Under the pieces are notes generated by a model, which was not told where the DNA came from, searched no databases, and was given only the letters and a program-made list of their open reading frames with translations. Position numbers and translations under genes: made by a program. A stretch of DNA of 56,629 bases from Nocardioides albidus (GTDB taxonomy: Bacteria; Actinomycetota; Actinomycetes; Propionibacteriales; Nocardioidaceae). Location: positions 264,417 to 321,045 of the forward strand of contig NZ_VDMP01000024.1 in the NCBI RefSeq assembly GCF_006335005.1, written 5' to 3'. Shown one piece after another: positions 8,878 through 17,793 of this stretch. How positions within the stretch are numbered: position 1 is the stretch's first letter; every line of letters begins with the position of its first letter.

Positions 8878-9316
8878 GGAAGACGCTGTTCGGGTCGAGG
8901 GCGTAGCCCTCGAACGGCGCGCACTCGGTGAAGCCGCGTGTGACGTAGAGGGCCCGGGCCGGGGCGAAGTAGTCCTCGGTGCCGGTCTCGAGACTGATCC
9001 GGGCGTGACCGCGCGAGCGGGCCTCGGCCAGCACGTGGTCGAGCAGCGCCGCCGCGACGCCGCGGCGGCGGGCAGCGGTCGCGGTCCGCATCGACTTCAG
9101 CTCGGCGTGCTCGTCTGAGAGCCGCTTGAGCGCGACGCAGCCGAGCAGGACGTCGTCCTCCCGCGCTGTCCAGAGGCTGATCGACGGGGCCGCCAGGGCG
9201 TCGGGATCCAGTGCGTGCACGCTTTCCGCCGGCGAGGTCGCGTACATGTCGGTCAGGTGCTCCTCGAGCAGCCCCAGGACGTCGGGCCGGCGAGGGTCAT
9301 CGAGATGGATCTCCAC
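8861..9316 (-). CDS. GNAT family N-acetyltransferase
   Basis: The 151-residue product has the GNAT core: motif A at KSMRTATAARRRGVAAALLDHVLAEA (acetyl-CoA pyrophosphate loop RRRGVA) and the C-terminal LYVTRGFTECAPFEGY typical of the fold. The substrate is unknown. GTG at 9316 (VEIHLDDPR) was chosen because it lies next to an inverted repeat shared with the divergent gene. An ATG at 9337 would give 158 residues and overlap that gene's start. Confidence 0.8.
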   Translation of the reverse strand: MEIHLDDPRRPDVLGLLEEHLTDMYATSPAESVHALDPDALAAPSISLWTAREDDVLLGCVALKRLSDEHAELKSMRTATAARRRGVAAALLDHVLAEARSRGHARISLETGTEDYFAPARALYVTRGFTECAPFEGYALDPNSVFLTLAL

Positions 9317-9334
9317 ATCGGCTAGTTTGCCGAT
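9317..9334. promoter_or_regulatory. divergent promoter with inverted repeat
   Basis: ATCGGC-TAGTTT-GCCGAT is a perfect 6-bp inverted repeat whose centre is TAGTTT. That centre ends seven bases before the ATG at 9336, so it can serve as -10 for the plus-strand gene. Read on the other strand, CAAACT sits seven bases before the GTG at 9316. Confidence 0.45.
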
Positions 9335-9335
9335 C

Positions 9336-10241
9336 ATGTGGCAGCCCGAGCCCGACTGGGTGGCGCTCCCCGGAGGGTCCGGTACCTCGACCGTGGGCGT
9401 GTGGCGCACTGCGCTCGGCGGGCGGCCCGTGGTGGTGAAGCGACTCGGCGCGCCGGCACCCGGCGACCCTCCCGCGCTCTCCGACCGGAGCCACGCCGGC
9501 TACTGGCGGCGCGAGGCCGACGTCCTGCTGACGGGGGTGACGACGACCACGCCCGGCCTGCGCAGCGCGAGCGCCTCGGTCGAGGAGGACGACGAGGGCG
9601 TCACCATCGTGCGGGACTGGGTCGAGGACGCCGCGTCGAGCGGACTGTTCCTGGCGCTCTCCCTCGGCCGGTTCGCCGGTGCGGAGATCGGGCGTCCCAC
9701 CTTCCTGGCCACCTCGCTGCTCGCCGACCGGGTCGCCCGGGTCGCCCGGAGGGGCGGGTGGGCCACCCTCGCGCGCACCACCGTGGCCGACGTCGCCGAG
9801 CACCTGTGGAACCACCGGCAGCGGATGCTCGGCCTCCTCGACGGCCTGCCGCAGGTCCCGCAGCACGGCGATCCGACCCCGCACAACGTGCCCGGACGCG
9901 AGGACGACGACGCGATCGCCATCGACTGGGGGACCCTCGGCGTGGGACCGGTCGGCGGGGACCTGGGCTACCTCTCGCTGTCCACGCGCGAGGAGTTCGA
10001 GCCGCTGCTCGACGCCTACGTGCTCGGACTTCCCGACGGCCTCGCCGACCGCGACAGCGTCGTCCTCGGCGCGCAGATCGTGGCGGTCTACACCGCGCTC
10101 AACCGGGCGGAGTGGGCGCTCGCCCGGGTCGCCGGCGGAGAGGGCGCCCTGGCCGGCAAGTACCGCCATCCCGCGGTGGCGCCGCACCTGCGCGCGCTGC
10201 AGCGGACCTTCGGGCACATGGAGTCCCTGCTCCAGCTCTAG
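9336..10241 (+). CDS. phosphotransferase of the aminoglycoside/choline kinase fold
   Basis: The 301-residue protein has the late motifs of the protein-kinase-like APH family: Brenner motif QHGDPTPHN with catalytic Asp179 and the metal-binding IAIDWGT with Asp197. The N-terminal lobe has GRPVVVKRL with the expected lysine. Substrate cannot be read from sequence; small-molecule kinases and inactive relatives share this pattern. It ends one base before the convergent zinc peptidase gene. Confidence 0.75.
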   Translation: MWQPEPDWVALPGGSGTSTVGVWRTALGGRPVVVKRLGAPAPGDPPALSDRSHAGYWRREADVLLTGVTTTTPGLRSASASVEEDDEGVTIVRDWVEDAASSGLFLALSLGRFAGAEIGRPTFLATSLLADRVARVARRGGWATLARTTVADVAEHLWNHRQRMLGLLDGLPQVPQHGDPTPHNVPGREDDDAIAIDWGTLGVGPVGGDLGYLSLSTREEFEPLLDAYVLGLPDGLADRDSVVLGAQIVAVYTALNRAEWALARVAGGEGALAGKYRHPAVAPHLRALQRTFGHMESLLQL

Positions 10242-10242
10242 C

Positions 10243-11214
10243 TCAGACCTTCGCGGCCGCGAACGTGTCGCAGGCGTCGAGGCTGCCCTCCGTGAAGCCG
10301 ACCATGAACCACTTCTTGCGCTGCTCGGACGACCCGTGCGTCCAGGCCTCCTGGTCGACCCGACCGCCGCTGCGCTTCTGGATGTAGTCGTCGCCGACGG
10401 ACTTGGCCGCCTCGATCGCCTGGTTGATGTCGTCCTGGGTGAGGTCGAGGATCAGCTTCTCGCCCGATGCGTCCTCCGTGGTCGTGGCGTGCTTGGCCCA
10501 CATCCCTGCGTAGCAGTCGGCCTGGAGTTCGAGGCGCACCCCGTCGCTCTGCGGCCCGGTCTGCTGGCTGCGCACCTTGCCCATGTAGCCCAGCAGGTTG
10601 GAGATGTGGTGGCCGTACTCGTGCGCGAGCACGTAGAACTCCACGAAGCTGCCGTCGGGTCCGCCGAGCTGTTGTTCGAGGACGTCGTCGAAGAAGGTGG
10701 TGTCGAGGTAGATCGCCTCGTCGGCGGGGCAGTAGAACGGCCCGACCGCCGAGGAGGCTGCGCCGCAGGCGGTGTCCACTGAGCCGGTGAAGGTGACCAT
10801 CGCCTGCTCGGGGCGGAACTTGCCGCCGAGCTCGGACTGCCAGTAGTCGGTCAGCGAGTTCTCGATCGCCACCCGCGCGCAGTCCTGGCTGTTGTTGGCG
10901 TCCTCGCCCGTCCGGCAGTTCGCGTAGCGGTCGGTGCCTTCCTGCTGGTCGGAGAGGCGCGACGGCGAGTAGACGCTGCCGAGCCCGCCCGTCCCGCCGC
11001 CGCCCGAGCCGAGGCCGAGGTCGATGCCGGCGCAGCGGGCGATGACGAACAGCACGATCAGCAGGATGATGCCGCCCATGCCGCCGCGTCCGGTGGGGAT
11101 CGGGATGCGCATGCCGCCACCGCCGAGGCCGCCGCCCATGCCGCCGCCTCCCCCCGAGCCGGCATCGCGGACCCGGGACCGGTCGAGGCGGGCCTTCGGA
11201 TTGAATCGCACCAC
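10243..11214 (-). CDS. YpfJ-type neutral zinc metallopeptidase, membrane-anchored
   Basis: The 323-residue protein has a glycine-rich N-terminus, one transmembrane segment (IILLIVLFVIARCAG) and a peptidase domain with the zinc motif HEYGH at about 198-202. YFL-type text such as YCPADEAIYLDTTFFDDV matches the family. The catalytic domain is likely outside the membrane. Start: a TAGGGT hexamer at 11222-11227 (minus strand) stands seven bases before GTG 11214. The longer GTG at 11223 lies inside that hexamer, so I rejected it. Confidence 0.85.
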   Translation of the reverse strand: MVRFNPKARLDRSRVRDAGSGGGGGMGGGLGGGGMRIPIPTGRGGMGGIILLIVLFVIARCAGIDLGLGSGGGGTGGLGSVYSPSRLSDQQEGTDRYANCRTGEDANNSQDCARVAIENSLTDYWQSELGGKFRPEQAMVTFTGSVDTACGAASSAVGPFYCPADEAIYLDTTFFDDVLEQQLGGPDGSFVEFYVLAHEYGHHISNLLGYMGKVRSQQTGPQSDGVRLELQADCYAGMWAKHATTTEDASGEKLILDLTQDDINQAIEAAKSVGDDYIQKRSGGRVDQEAWTHGSSEQRKKWFMVGFTEGSLDACDTFAAAKV

Positions 11215-11284
11215 GTCACTCACCCTAGGGCACGGCTCCGTCGTTTAGGGGGTGCCGAACTGCCGTGGGAGACTGAGCCACGTC

Positions 11285-12883
11285 ATGATCACGGTGCACC
11301 AGCTCGAGGTACGCGTCGGTGCGCGACTCCTCATGGAGAACGTCAGCTTCCGCGTCGGCCCCGGCGACAAGGTCGGCCTCGTCGGCCGCAACGGCGCCGG
11401 CAAGACCACCCTCACGAAGGTCCTCGCGGGCGATGTCCTCCCCGCCGGCGGCTCGGTCACCAACAGCGGCGAGCTCGGCTACCTTCCGCAGGACCCGCGG
11501 GTGGGCGACCCCGAGGTGATCGTGCGCGACCGGATCCTGTCCGCGCGCGGACTCGACGACGCCGTACGACGGATGCGGGCCGCCGAGGTCGCGATGGGCT
11601 CCGACGACCCGAACGAGCGGGACAAGGCGTTCCGCAAGTTCCAGCGCGCGCAGGACGAGCTCGACGCCGGAGGCGGGTACACCGCCGAGTCCGAGGCACT
11701 CCAGATCGCGCAGAGCCTCGGCATCCCGGACCGGCTCATGGACCAGCCCCTCGGCACGCTCTCCGGCGGACAGCGGCGTCGTGTGGAGCTGGCGCGCATC
11801 CTGTTCTCCAGCGCCGAGGTGCTCGTGCTCGACGAGCCGACCAACCACCTCGACGCCGACTCGATCACCTGGCTGCGCGATTGGATGAAGTCCTACAAGG
11901 GCGGCTTCATCGTGATCAGCCACGACAACGCGCTGCTCGAGGAGACCGTCAACAAGGTCTTCCACCTCGACGCCAACCGCTCCGTGATCGACGTCTACAA
12001 CATGGGCTGGCGCAACTACCTGACCCAGCGCGAGACGGACGAGGCCCGCCGCAAGCGCGAGCTGATGAACGCCCAGAACAAGGCGAAGACGCTCACCGAC
12101 CAGGCCAACAAGATGCGCGCCAAGGCCACGAAGGCCAGCGCCGCGCAGCAGATGCTGAAGCGTGCCGAGAAGCTCCTCGACGGGGTCGAGGGGGAGCGGC
12201 AGTCCGACAAGGTCGCCGCGATCAAGTTCCCCACCCCGGCGGCCTGCGGCAAGACCCCGCTCACCGCGCACGACCTGTCGAAGTCGTACGGCGCGCTCGA
12301 GATCTTCACCGCCGTCGACCTGGCCATCGACAAGGGCTCGCGCGTGGTCATCCTGGGCCTCAACGGCGCCGGCAAGACCACGATGCTGCGCATCCTGGCG
12401 GGCGTGGACAAGCCCGACACGGGCGAGGTGGTCGCCGGCCACGGGCTCAAGGTGGGCTACTACGCCCAGGAGCACGAGACCCTCGACGTCGGCCGGTCGG
12501 TCCTCGAGAACATGCAGTCGGCCGCGCCGAACCTGACCGACACCGAGGCCCGGTCCGTCCTCGGCTCGTTCCTGTTCTCCGGCGACGACGTCCACAAGCC
12601 CGCCGGCGTCCTCTCCGGCGGCGAGAAGACCCGCCTCGCGCTGGCCTCCCTGGTCGTGTCGGCCGCCAACGTGCTGCTCCTCGACGAGCCCACCAACAAC
12701 CTCGACCCGGCCTCCCGCGAGGAGGTGCTCAACGCGATCCGTCGCTACGAGGGCGCCATCGTGCTGGTCACCCACGACGAGGGCGCCGTCCACGCGCTCG
12801 AGCCGGACCGGGTGCTCATCCTCCCCGACGGCGTCGAGGACCTGTGGAGCCCGGACTACGCGGACCTGGTCGCACTGGCCTGA
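11285..12883 (+). CDS. ABC-F family ATPase
   Basis: The protein (532 residues) has two ABC domains in tandem and no membrane segments, the ABC-F layout of ribosome-associated ATPases. Walker A motifs are GRNGAGKT and GLNGAGKT. Signatures are LSGGQRRRVELARI and LSGGEKTRLALASL, with Walker B LVLDEPTNHLD and LLLDEPTNNLD. The linker between domains is a charged helical region (about 235-310). Subfamily and antibiotic relevance cannot be set without a tree. The start is ATG 11285 (MITVHQLEVRVG). Confidence 0.9.
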   Translation: MITVHQLEVRVGARLLMENVSFRVGPGDKVGLVGRNGAGKTTLTKVLAGDVLPAGGSVTNSGELGYLPQDPRVGDPEVIVRDRILSARGLDDAVRRMRAAEVAMGSDDPNERDKAFRKFQRAQDELDAGGGYTAESEALQIAQSLGIPDRLMDQPLGTLSGGQRRRVELARILFSSAEVLVLDEPTNHLDADSITWLRDWMKSYKGGFIVISHDNALLEETVNKVFHLDANRSVIDVYNMGWRNYLTQRETDEARRKRELMNAQNKAKTLTDQANKMRAKATKASAAQQMLKRAEKLLDGVEGERQSDKVAAIKFPTPAACGKTPLTAHDLSKSYGALEIFTAVDLAIDKGSRVVILGLNGAGKTTMLRILAGVDKPDTGEVVAGHGLKVGYYAQEHETLDVGRSVLENMQSAAPNLTDTEARSVLGSFLFSGDDVHKPAGVLSGGEKTRLALASLVVSAANVLLLDEPTNNLDPASREEVLNAIRRYEGAIVLVTHDEGAVHALEPDRVLILPDGVEDLWSPDYADLVALA

Positions 12884-12897
12884 TCTGCCTACGCGCG

Positions 12898-15456
12898 CTA
12901 CTCCGTCGCGATCGCGTCCAGCACGTTCAGCCGGCTCGCTCGCACAGCGGGGATGACGGCGGCCAGGACGCCAACCACGATCGCGACGACGAGGAACACG
13001 ACCAGCTGGCCGGTCGGGACGCCCAGGCTGCTCAGGTCGTCGGAGAGGGAGCGCTGCAGCAGCACGCCGATCAGGACGCCGAGGACCATGCCGAGGACCG
13101 CGCCGAGAACGGCGATCGCGACCGACTCGAGGGTGACCATGCGACGCACCTTGGCGCGGCTCATGCCCACGGCGCGCAGCAGACCGATCTCGCGGGTCCG
13201 CTCGATCACGCTCAGGCCGAGGGTGTTCACGATGCCGATGACCGCGATCACGATGGCGAGGGTCAGCAGTCCGTAGATGATGTAGAGCAGCTGGTTGACC
13301 TGGCCGCGGATCTCCTCGGCGAAGCCCTCCTTGTCGTAGACGCCGACGATGGGGGCCGACGCGGCCGCGGCGTCGACGGCGTCGCGGACCTGGCCGGGGT
13401 CGGCCGACGGGTCGATGAGCACGCTCAGGGTGGTGTCCTGGCGCAGCACTCCGGCGGCCACGAGCTGGTCGAGCGGGATGCTGACCTCGGAGGTCGTCTC
13501 CGTGGGCTCGACGATGCCGACCACCGTCAAGTGCAGCGTCGTACCGCCCTGGAAGGCCAGGTCGAGCCGATCGCCGGCCTTCACGCCGAGCTCGCGGGCG
13601 AGATCGCGGAAGAGGACGGCCTGGGCGCCGGTCGGCGTGGCGACGCCGGAGACCACGTCGGCGTCGTAGATCCGCGCGTAGGCGTCGTCGTTGCCGGCGA
13701 CGCTGACGGTCTCGTCCGCCGCCGGCCCGGACGCCACATGAGCGACGGTCCACTGCTGGCGGCTGACGACGTCGACCCCGGGCACGCCCGCGACCTCGTC
13801 GCCGATCTCGGTCGAGAAGGGCAGGAAGTTGGAGTTCTGCACGAGGAGATCCGCGGTGAACTGCTCGTCCACGACGTCGTCGACCGACGCGTTCAGGGAG
13901 GCGGCGAGGACCCCGATGGTGGAGACGAGCGCCAGCCCGATCATCAGGGCCGACGCCGTGGCGCCGGTACGCCGCGGGTCCCGCAGCGCGTTCTCCCCGG
14001 CGAGGCGACCGGTGGTGCCGAACAGCACGCCGAAGACCCGTCGGGAGAGCGCCAGCACCGGTCTGCCGACCACGGGGCTGATCGCCGCGACCGTGAGGAT
14101 CCAGATGACCGACCCGACGCCGATCCACGCCGCGTCCGAGCCCGGGGCGCCGGCGACGCCGACCGCGGCGAGACCCGCGCCGATGACGAGGAGCACCGCG
14201 CCGACGAGGGTACGGCGGCGCAGCGACCCGCGCTCCGGCACGACGTCCGCCCGCATCGCCGCCACCGGGGCCACCCTCGCGCCGCGACGGGCGGGCAGAT
14301 AGGCGGCCGCCATCGTGACGCCGACCCCCACGACATAGCTCGTGACGACGGCTCGTGAGGTGAGGTCGAGCGCGTCGCTCGCGATGTCGAGCCCGACCGA
14401 GCGGAACATCGCCGCCAGGCCCCGGGCGAGGACCAGCCCCAGCCCGATCCCGAGTGTCGTGGCGGCGAGGGCCAGCACGAGCGCCTCCAGCAGGACCGAC
14501 CGCGTCACCTGGCCGCGCCCGGCGCCGAGCGCCCGCAGGAGCGCGAGCTCACGGGTGCGCTGGGCCACGAGGATGGAGAAGGTGTTGACGATGATGAACC
14601 CGCCGACGATGACCGCGATGATCGCGAACACGAGCAGGAAGGTGCTGATCACGCCGAGGAAGGAGCCCACGGCGTCCTGGGACTCCTCGGCCACCTGGTC
14701 ACCGGTGACCGCCTCGAACCCGTCCGGCAGCACCGCGTCGGCGGCGTCGGCCAACTGCTGCTGCGACACCCCGTCGGCCGCGGTCAGGCTGATCTGGTTG
14801 TAGACGTCCAGGCCTCCGAGGAAGAGCTCCTGGGCCTCGGCCGTCGTGAAGACCAGCAGGGTCGCGCCCGCCGTACCGCCACCGTTGAACTCGGCGGTGC
14901 CGACCAGCTCGGCGGTCCGCTCGAGCGTGCCGAACGGCGCGAGCAGCCTGACCTCGTCGCCGACCCGGTAGTCGCCGGCCTTCGCGGCGCCCTCGTCGAG
15001 GACGATCTCGCCGGGACCGGCCGGCCAGCGACCGGAGGTGAGCAGCAGCGCCCTCTCGCCGTCCATGTTGGGGCCGTCGGTGTGGTTGAACGCGAGCGTC
15101 GGGGCGCCGGTGCCGCCCACGAGGGTGCCGTCGCTGGCGAGCAGGCTCATGCCGAACCCGGCGACGTCGCCGTCGGCTCGCGCGACCTGGGGCAGAGCCT
15201 TCAGCTCGGCCACGTCGTCGGGGGTCAGCGCCCGGCTGGTCTGGCCGGAGACGCCGCCGTCGAACGCCTCGGTGTTCGCGGCGCGGACGACGCCGTCGGG
15301 CGTCGAGCCGTGGATGATCCCGTCGAAGGTCGCGGACAGACCATGACTGAACACCAGGACGCCGGACAGGAACGCGACGCCCAGGATCACCGACAGCCCG
15401 CTCATCGCGAGCCGGACCTTGCGGGCGAGCAGGTTGCGCAGGGTCAGGCGAAGCAT
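12898..15456 (-). CDS. FtsX-type ABC transporter permease
   Basis: The 852-residue protein has the double-FtsX layout: an N-terminal membrane helix, a large extracytoplasmic domain, three helices with FtsX character near 265-390, a second helix and extracytoplasmic domain (about 475-715), and three more helices to the end. The repeated VNTFSILVAQRTRELALLRALG and VNTLGLSVIERTREIGLLRAVG are the FtsX signatures. This is the MacB/LolCE-like mechanotransmission class, which moves lipoproteins, peptides or drugs. Its ATG overlaps the last 13 bases of the ATPase gene, so the two are translated together. Confidence 0.92.
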   Translation of the reverse strand: MLRLTLRNLLARKVRLAMSGLSVILGVAFLSGVLVFSHGLSATFDGIIHGSTPDGVVRAANTEAFDGGVSGQTSRALTPDDVAELKALPQVARADGDVAGFGMSLLASDGTLVGGTGAPTLAFNHTDGPNMDGERALLLTSGRWPAGPGEIVLDEGAAKAGDYRVGDEVRLLAPFGTLERTAELVGTAEFNGGGTAGATLLVFTTAEAQELFLGGLDVYNQISLTAADGVSQQQLADAADAVLPDGFEAVTGDQVAEESQDAVGSFLGVISTFLLVFAIIAVIVGGFIIVNTFSILVAQRTRELALLRALGAGRGQVTRSVLLEALVLALAATTLGIGLGLVLARGLAAMFRSVGLDIASDALDLTSRAVVTSYVVGVGVTMAAAYLPARRGARVAPVAAMRADVVPERGSLRRRTLVGAVLLVIGAGLAAVGVAGAPGSDAAWIGVGSVIWILTVAAISPVVGRPVLALSRRVFGVLFGTTGRLAGENALRDPRRTGATASALMIGLALVSTIGVLAASLNASVDDVVDEQFTADLLVQNSNFLPFSTEIGDEVAGVPGVDVVSRQQWTVAHVASGPAADETVSVAGNDDAYARIYDADVVSGVATPTGAQAVLFRDLARELGVKAGDRLDLAFQGGTTLHLTVVGIVEPTETTSEVSIPLDQLVAAGVLRQDTTLSVLIDPSADPGQVRDAVDAAAASAPIVGVYDKEGFAEEIRGQVNQLLYIIYGLLTLAIVIAVIGIVNTLGLSVIERTREIGLLRAVGMSRAKVRRMVTLESVAIAVLGAVLGMVLGVLIGVLLQRSLSDDLSSLGVPTGQLVVFLVVAIVVGVLAAVIPAVRASRLNVLDAIATE

Positions 15457-16172
15457 GTCATCCGCTCCAGGATGAGCTCACGGGTCGGCTCGCGGATCTC
15501 GTCGACCACCCGGCCGTCGGCGAGGAACACCACGCGATCGCAGTACGACGCCGCGACGGCGTCGTGCGTCACCATCACGATGGTCTGGTCGAACTCGTCG
15601 ACGCTGCGCCGCAGGAAGCCGAGCACCTCCGCTCCGGAGGTGCTGTCGAGGTTGCCGGTGGGCTCGTCGGCGAACACGATCGACGGCTTGGCGACCAGCG
15701 CCCGCGCGCAGGCCACCCGCTGCTGTTGGCCTCCCGACATCTGCGACGGCCGGTGCCCGAGGCGGTCGCGCAGCCCGATCGTGTCGACCACCGTGTCGAA
15801 CCACGCCTGATCGGGCTTGCGGCCGGCGAGGCTCAGCGGCAGCAGGATGTTCTCGCGCGCGCTCAGCGTGGGCACGAGGTTGAACGCCTGGAACACGAAC
15901 CCGACCTGCTCGCGCCGCAGCGCCGTGAGCGCCTTGTCGCGCAGTCGCGACAAGGTGACGTCGCCGATGCGTACCTCGCCGGAGGTCGGAGTGTCGAGGG
16001 CCGCGAGACAGTGCATGAGGGTGGACTTGCCCGACCCCGACGGGCCCATGATCGCGGTGAACTCGCGTGCCCCGATGTCGAGGGACACCCCGTCGAGCGC
16101 CCGCACCTCGGAGTCGCCGGTCCCGTAGCGCTTGTGGAGGTCGATCGCCCGTGCCGCGACTGGGGTCGTCAT
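15444..16172 (-). CDS. MacB/LolD-type ABC transporter ATPase
   Basis: The 242-residue ATPase has Walker A GPSGSGKS, signature MSGGQQQRVACARAL and Walker B VFADEPTGNLDS, typical for FtsX-partner ATPases. It is upstream of, and overlaps, its permease. ATG 16172 (MTTPVAARAIDL) was chosen over an in-frame GTG or ATG at 16208, because the family starts close before the first strand and CAGGGT stands six bases upstream. Substrate unknown. Confidence 0.9.
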   Translation of the reverse strand: MTTPVAARAIDLHKRYGTGDSEVRALDGVSLDIGAREFTAIMGPSGSGKSTLMHCLAALDTPTSGEVRIGDVTLSRLRDKALTALRREQVGFVFQAFNLVPTLSARENILLPLSLAGRKPDQAWFDTVVDTIGLRDRLGHRPSQMSGGQQQRVACARALVAKPSIVFADEPTGNLDSTSGAEVLGFLRRSVDEFDQTIVMVTHDAVAASYCDRVVFLADGRVVDEIREPTRELILERMTCFA

Positions 16173-16242
16173 GGCCCCACCCTGACAGAGCGTTCCGACG
16201 ACCCGCATCCGGAATGTCCCCGACCCGGCCCCCGATCGTCCC

Positions 16243-16248
16243 TAGGGT
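16243..16248 (+). promoter_or_regulatory. -10 element upstream of glpK
   Basis: TAGGGT ends six bases before the glpK ATG; the text AGGGTGGGG also precedes the divergent ATPase start in mirror form (CCCCACCCT at 16175-16183), so the two starts share similar leaders. Confidence 0.5.
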
Positions 16249-16254
16249 GGGGTC

Positions 16255-17793
16255 ATGGCTGAGGCACGCTTCGTGGGGGCGATCGACCAGGGGACCACGA
16301 GCACCCGCTTCATGGTGTTCGACCACGACGGCGCCGAGGTCGCCCGCCACCAGCTCGAGCACACCCAGCTGCTACCCCGCGCGGGCTGGGTCGAGCACGA
16401 TCCCGTCGAGATCTGGGAGCGGACGTCCTCGGTCGTGCAGACCGCGCTCGGCAAGGCGCGGCTCGGCGCGGAGGATCTCGCCGCGATCGGGATCACCAAC
16501 CAGCGGGAGACCACCATCGTGTGGGACCGCCGGAGCGGACGGCCGCTCTACAACGCGATCGTGTGGCAGGACACCCGCACCGACGCCATCGCTGCCGCGC
16601 TCGACCGCGACGGCGCGGGCGGACCGGGCGACGTCATCCGCCATCGCGCCGGACTCCCGCCGGCGACGTACTTCTCCGGCGGCAAGCTGCAGTGGATCCT
16701 GGAGAACGTGCCCGGCGTCCGGGAGGCGGCCGAGCGCGGCGACGCGCTGTTCGGCACACCGGACACCTGGGTCCTGTGGAACCTGACCGGCGGCTCGGAC
16801 GGGGGCGTCCACGTCACCGACGTCACCAACGCCAGTCGCACCATGCTGATGGACCTCGAGACGCTCGACTGGGACGACGAGCTCCTCGGCCTCTTCGGGG
16901 TGCCGCGCGCGATGCTGCCGCAGATCAGGGAGTCCTCGGCCACCACGCCCTACGGCGTCACCCGGCGCCACGGCCCGTTCGGCGGCGAGGTCCCCATCAC
17001 CGGCATCCTCGGCGACCAGCAGGCGGCGACCGTCGGGCAGGTGTGCTTCGCGCCCGGCGAGGCCAAGAACACCTACGGCACCGGCAACTTCATGCTGCTC
17101 AACACCGGCACCGAGATCGTCCGCTCGAAGGCCGGCCTGCTCACGACACCGGCCTACCAGCTGGGCGACGAGCCCTGTGTGTACGCACTCGAGGGGTCCA
17201 TCGCCGTCACCGGCTCGGCCGTGCAGTGGCTGCGCGACCAGCTCGGCATCATCAGCGGGGCCGCGGAGTCCGAGTCGCTGGCCCGGCAGGTCGACGACAA
17301 CGGCGGCGTCTACTTCGTGCCCGCGTTCTCCGGGCTGTTCGCGCCCTACTGGCGCTCCGACGCCCGCGGAGCCATCGTGGGCCTGTCGCGGTTCAACACC
17401 AACGCCCATCTCGCGCGGGCCACGCTGGAGGCGATCTGCTACCAGTCGCGCGACGTGGTCGAGGCGATGTGCGCCGACTCCGGCGTGGCGCTGGAGGTGC
17501 TCAAGGTGGACGGCGGGGTCACCCTCAACGGCCTGTGCATGCAGATCCAGGCCGACGTCCTCGGCGTACCCGTGTCCCGGCCGGTCGTGCCGGAGACGAC
17601 GGCCCTCGGCGCCGCGTACGCCGCCGGGCTATCGGTCGGCTACTGGCACGACACCGACGAGCTGCGCCAGAACTGGCGCGAGGACACCCGCTGGGATCCG
17701 CACTGGGACGAGGAACGCCGGGAGGCCGGCTACGCCCAGTGGAAGAAGGCCGTCGCCCGCACCCTCGACTGGGTCGAGGTGGGCGATCGATGA
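16255..17793 (+). CDS. glpK: glycerol kinase
   Basis: Glycerol kinase phosphorylates glycerol to glycerol 3-phosphate. The 512-residue FGGY protein starts [18 protein letters not shown] (phosphate 1 loop) and contains [25 protein letters not shown], the ATP-site text [14 protein letters not shown] and the carboxy motif [18 protein letters not shown]. It is followed by glpD with a 4-base ATGA overlap, making a compact glycerol catabolic pair. No uptake facilitator lies next to it. Its leaderless promoter is TAGGGT at 16243. Confidence 0.96.
   Translation: MAEARFVGAIDQGTTSTRFMVFDHDGAEVARHQLEHTQLLPRAGWVEHDPVEIWERTSSVVQTALGKARLGAEDLAAIGITNQRETTIVWDRRSGRPLYNAIVWQDTRTDAIAAALDRDGAGGPGDVIRHRAGLPPATYFSGGKLQWILENVPGVREAAERGDALFGTPDTWVLWNLTGGSDGGVHVTDVTNASRTMLMDLETLDWDDELLGLFGVPRAMLPQIRESSATTPYGVTRRHGPFGGEVPITGILGDQQAATVGQVCFAPGEAKNTYGTGNFMLLNTGTEIVRSKAGLLTTPAYQLGDEPCVYALEGSIAVTGSAVQWLRDQLGIISGAAESESLARQVDDNGGVYFVPAFSGLFAPYWRSDARGAIVGLSRFNTNAHLARATLEAICYQSRDVVEAMCADSGVALEVLKVDGGVTLNGLCMQIQADVLGVPVSRPVVPETTALGAAYAAGLSVGYWHDTDELRQNWREDTRWDPHWDEERREAGYAQWKKAVARTLDWVEVGDR

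Noticed and set aside
11225..14128. A 967-codon minus-strand open frame across the ABC-F gene
   Set aside because: It covers the convincing ABC-F ATPase and part of the FtsX permease in wrong frames and has no recognisable domain.
16173..16254. Riboswitch or attenuator before glpK
   Set aside because: Only 82 bases lie between the divergent starts, and the -10 is six bases from the start codon, leaving no leader RNA.
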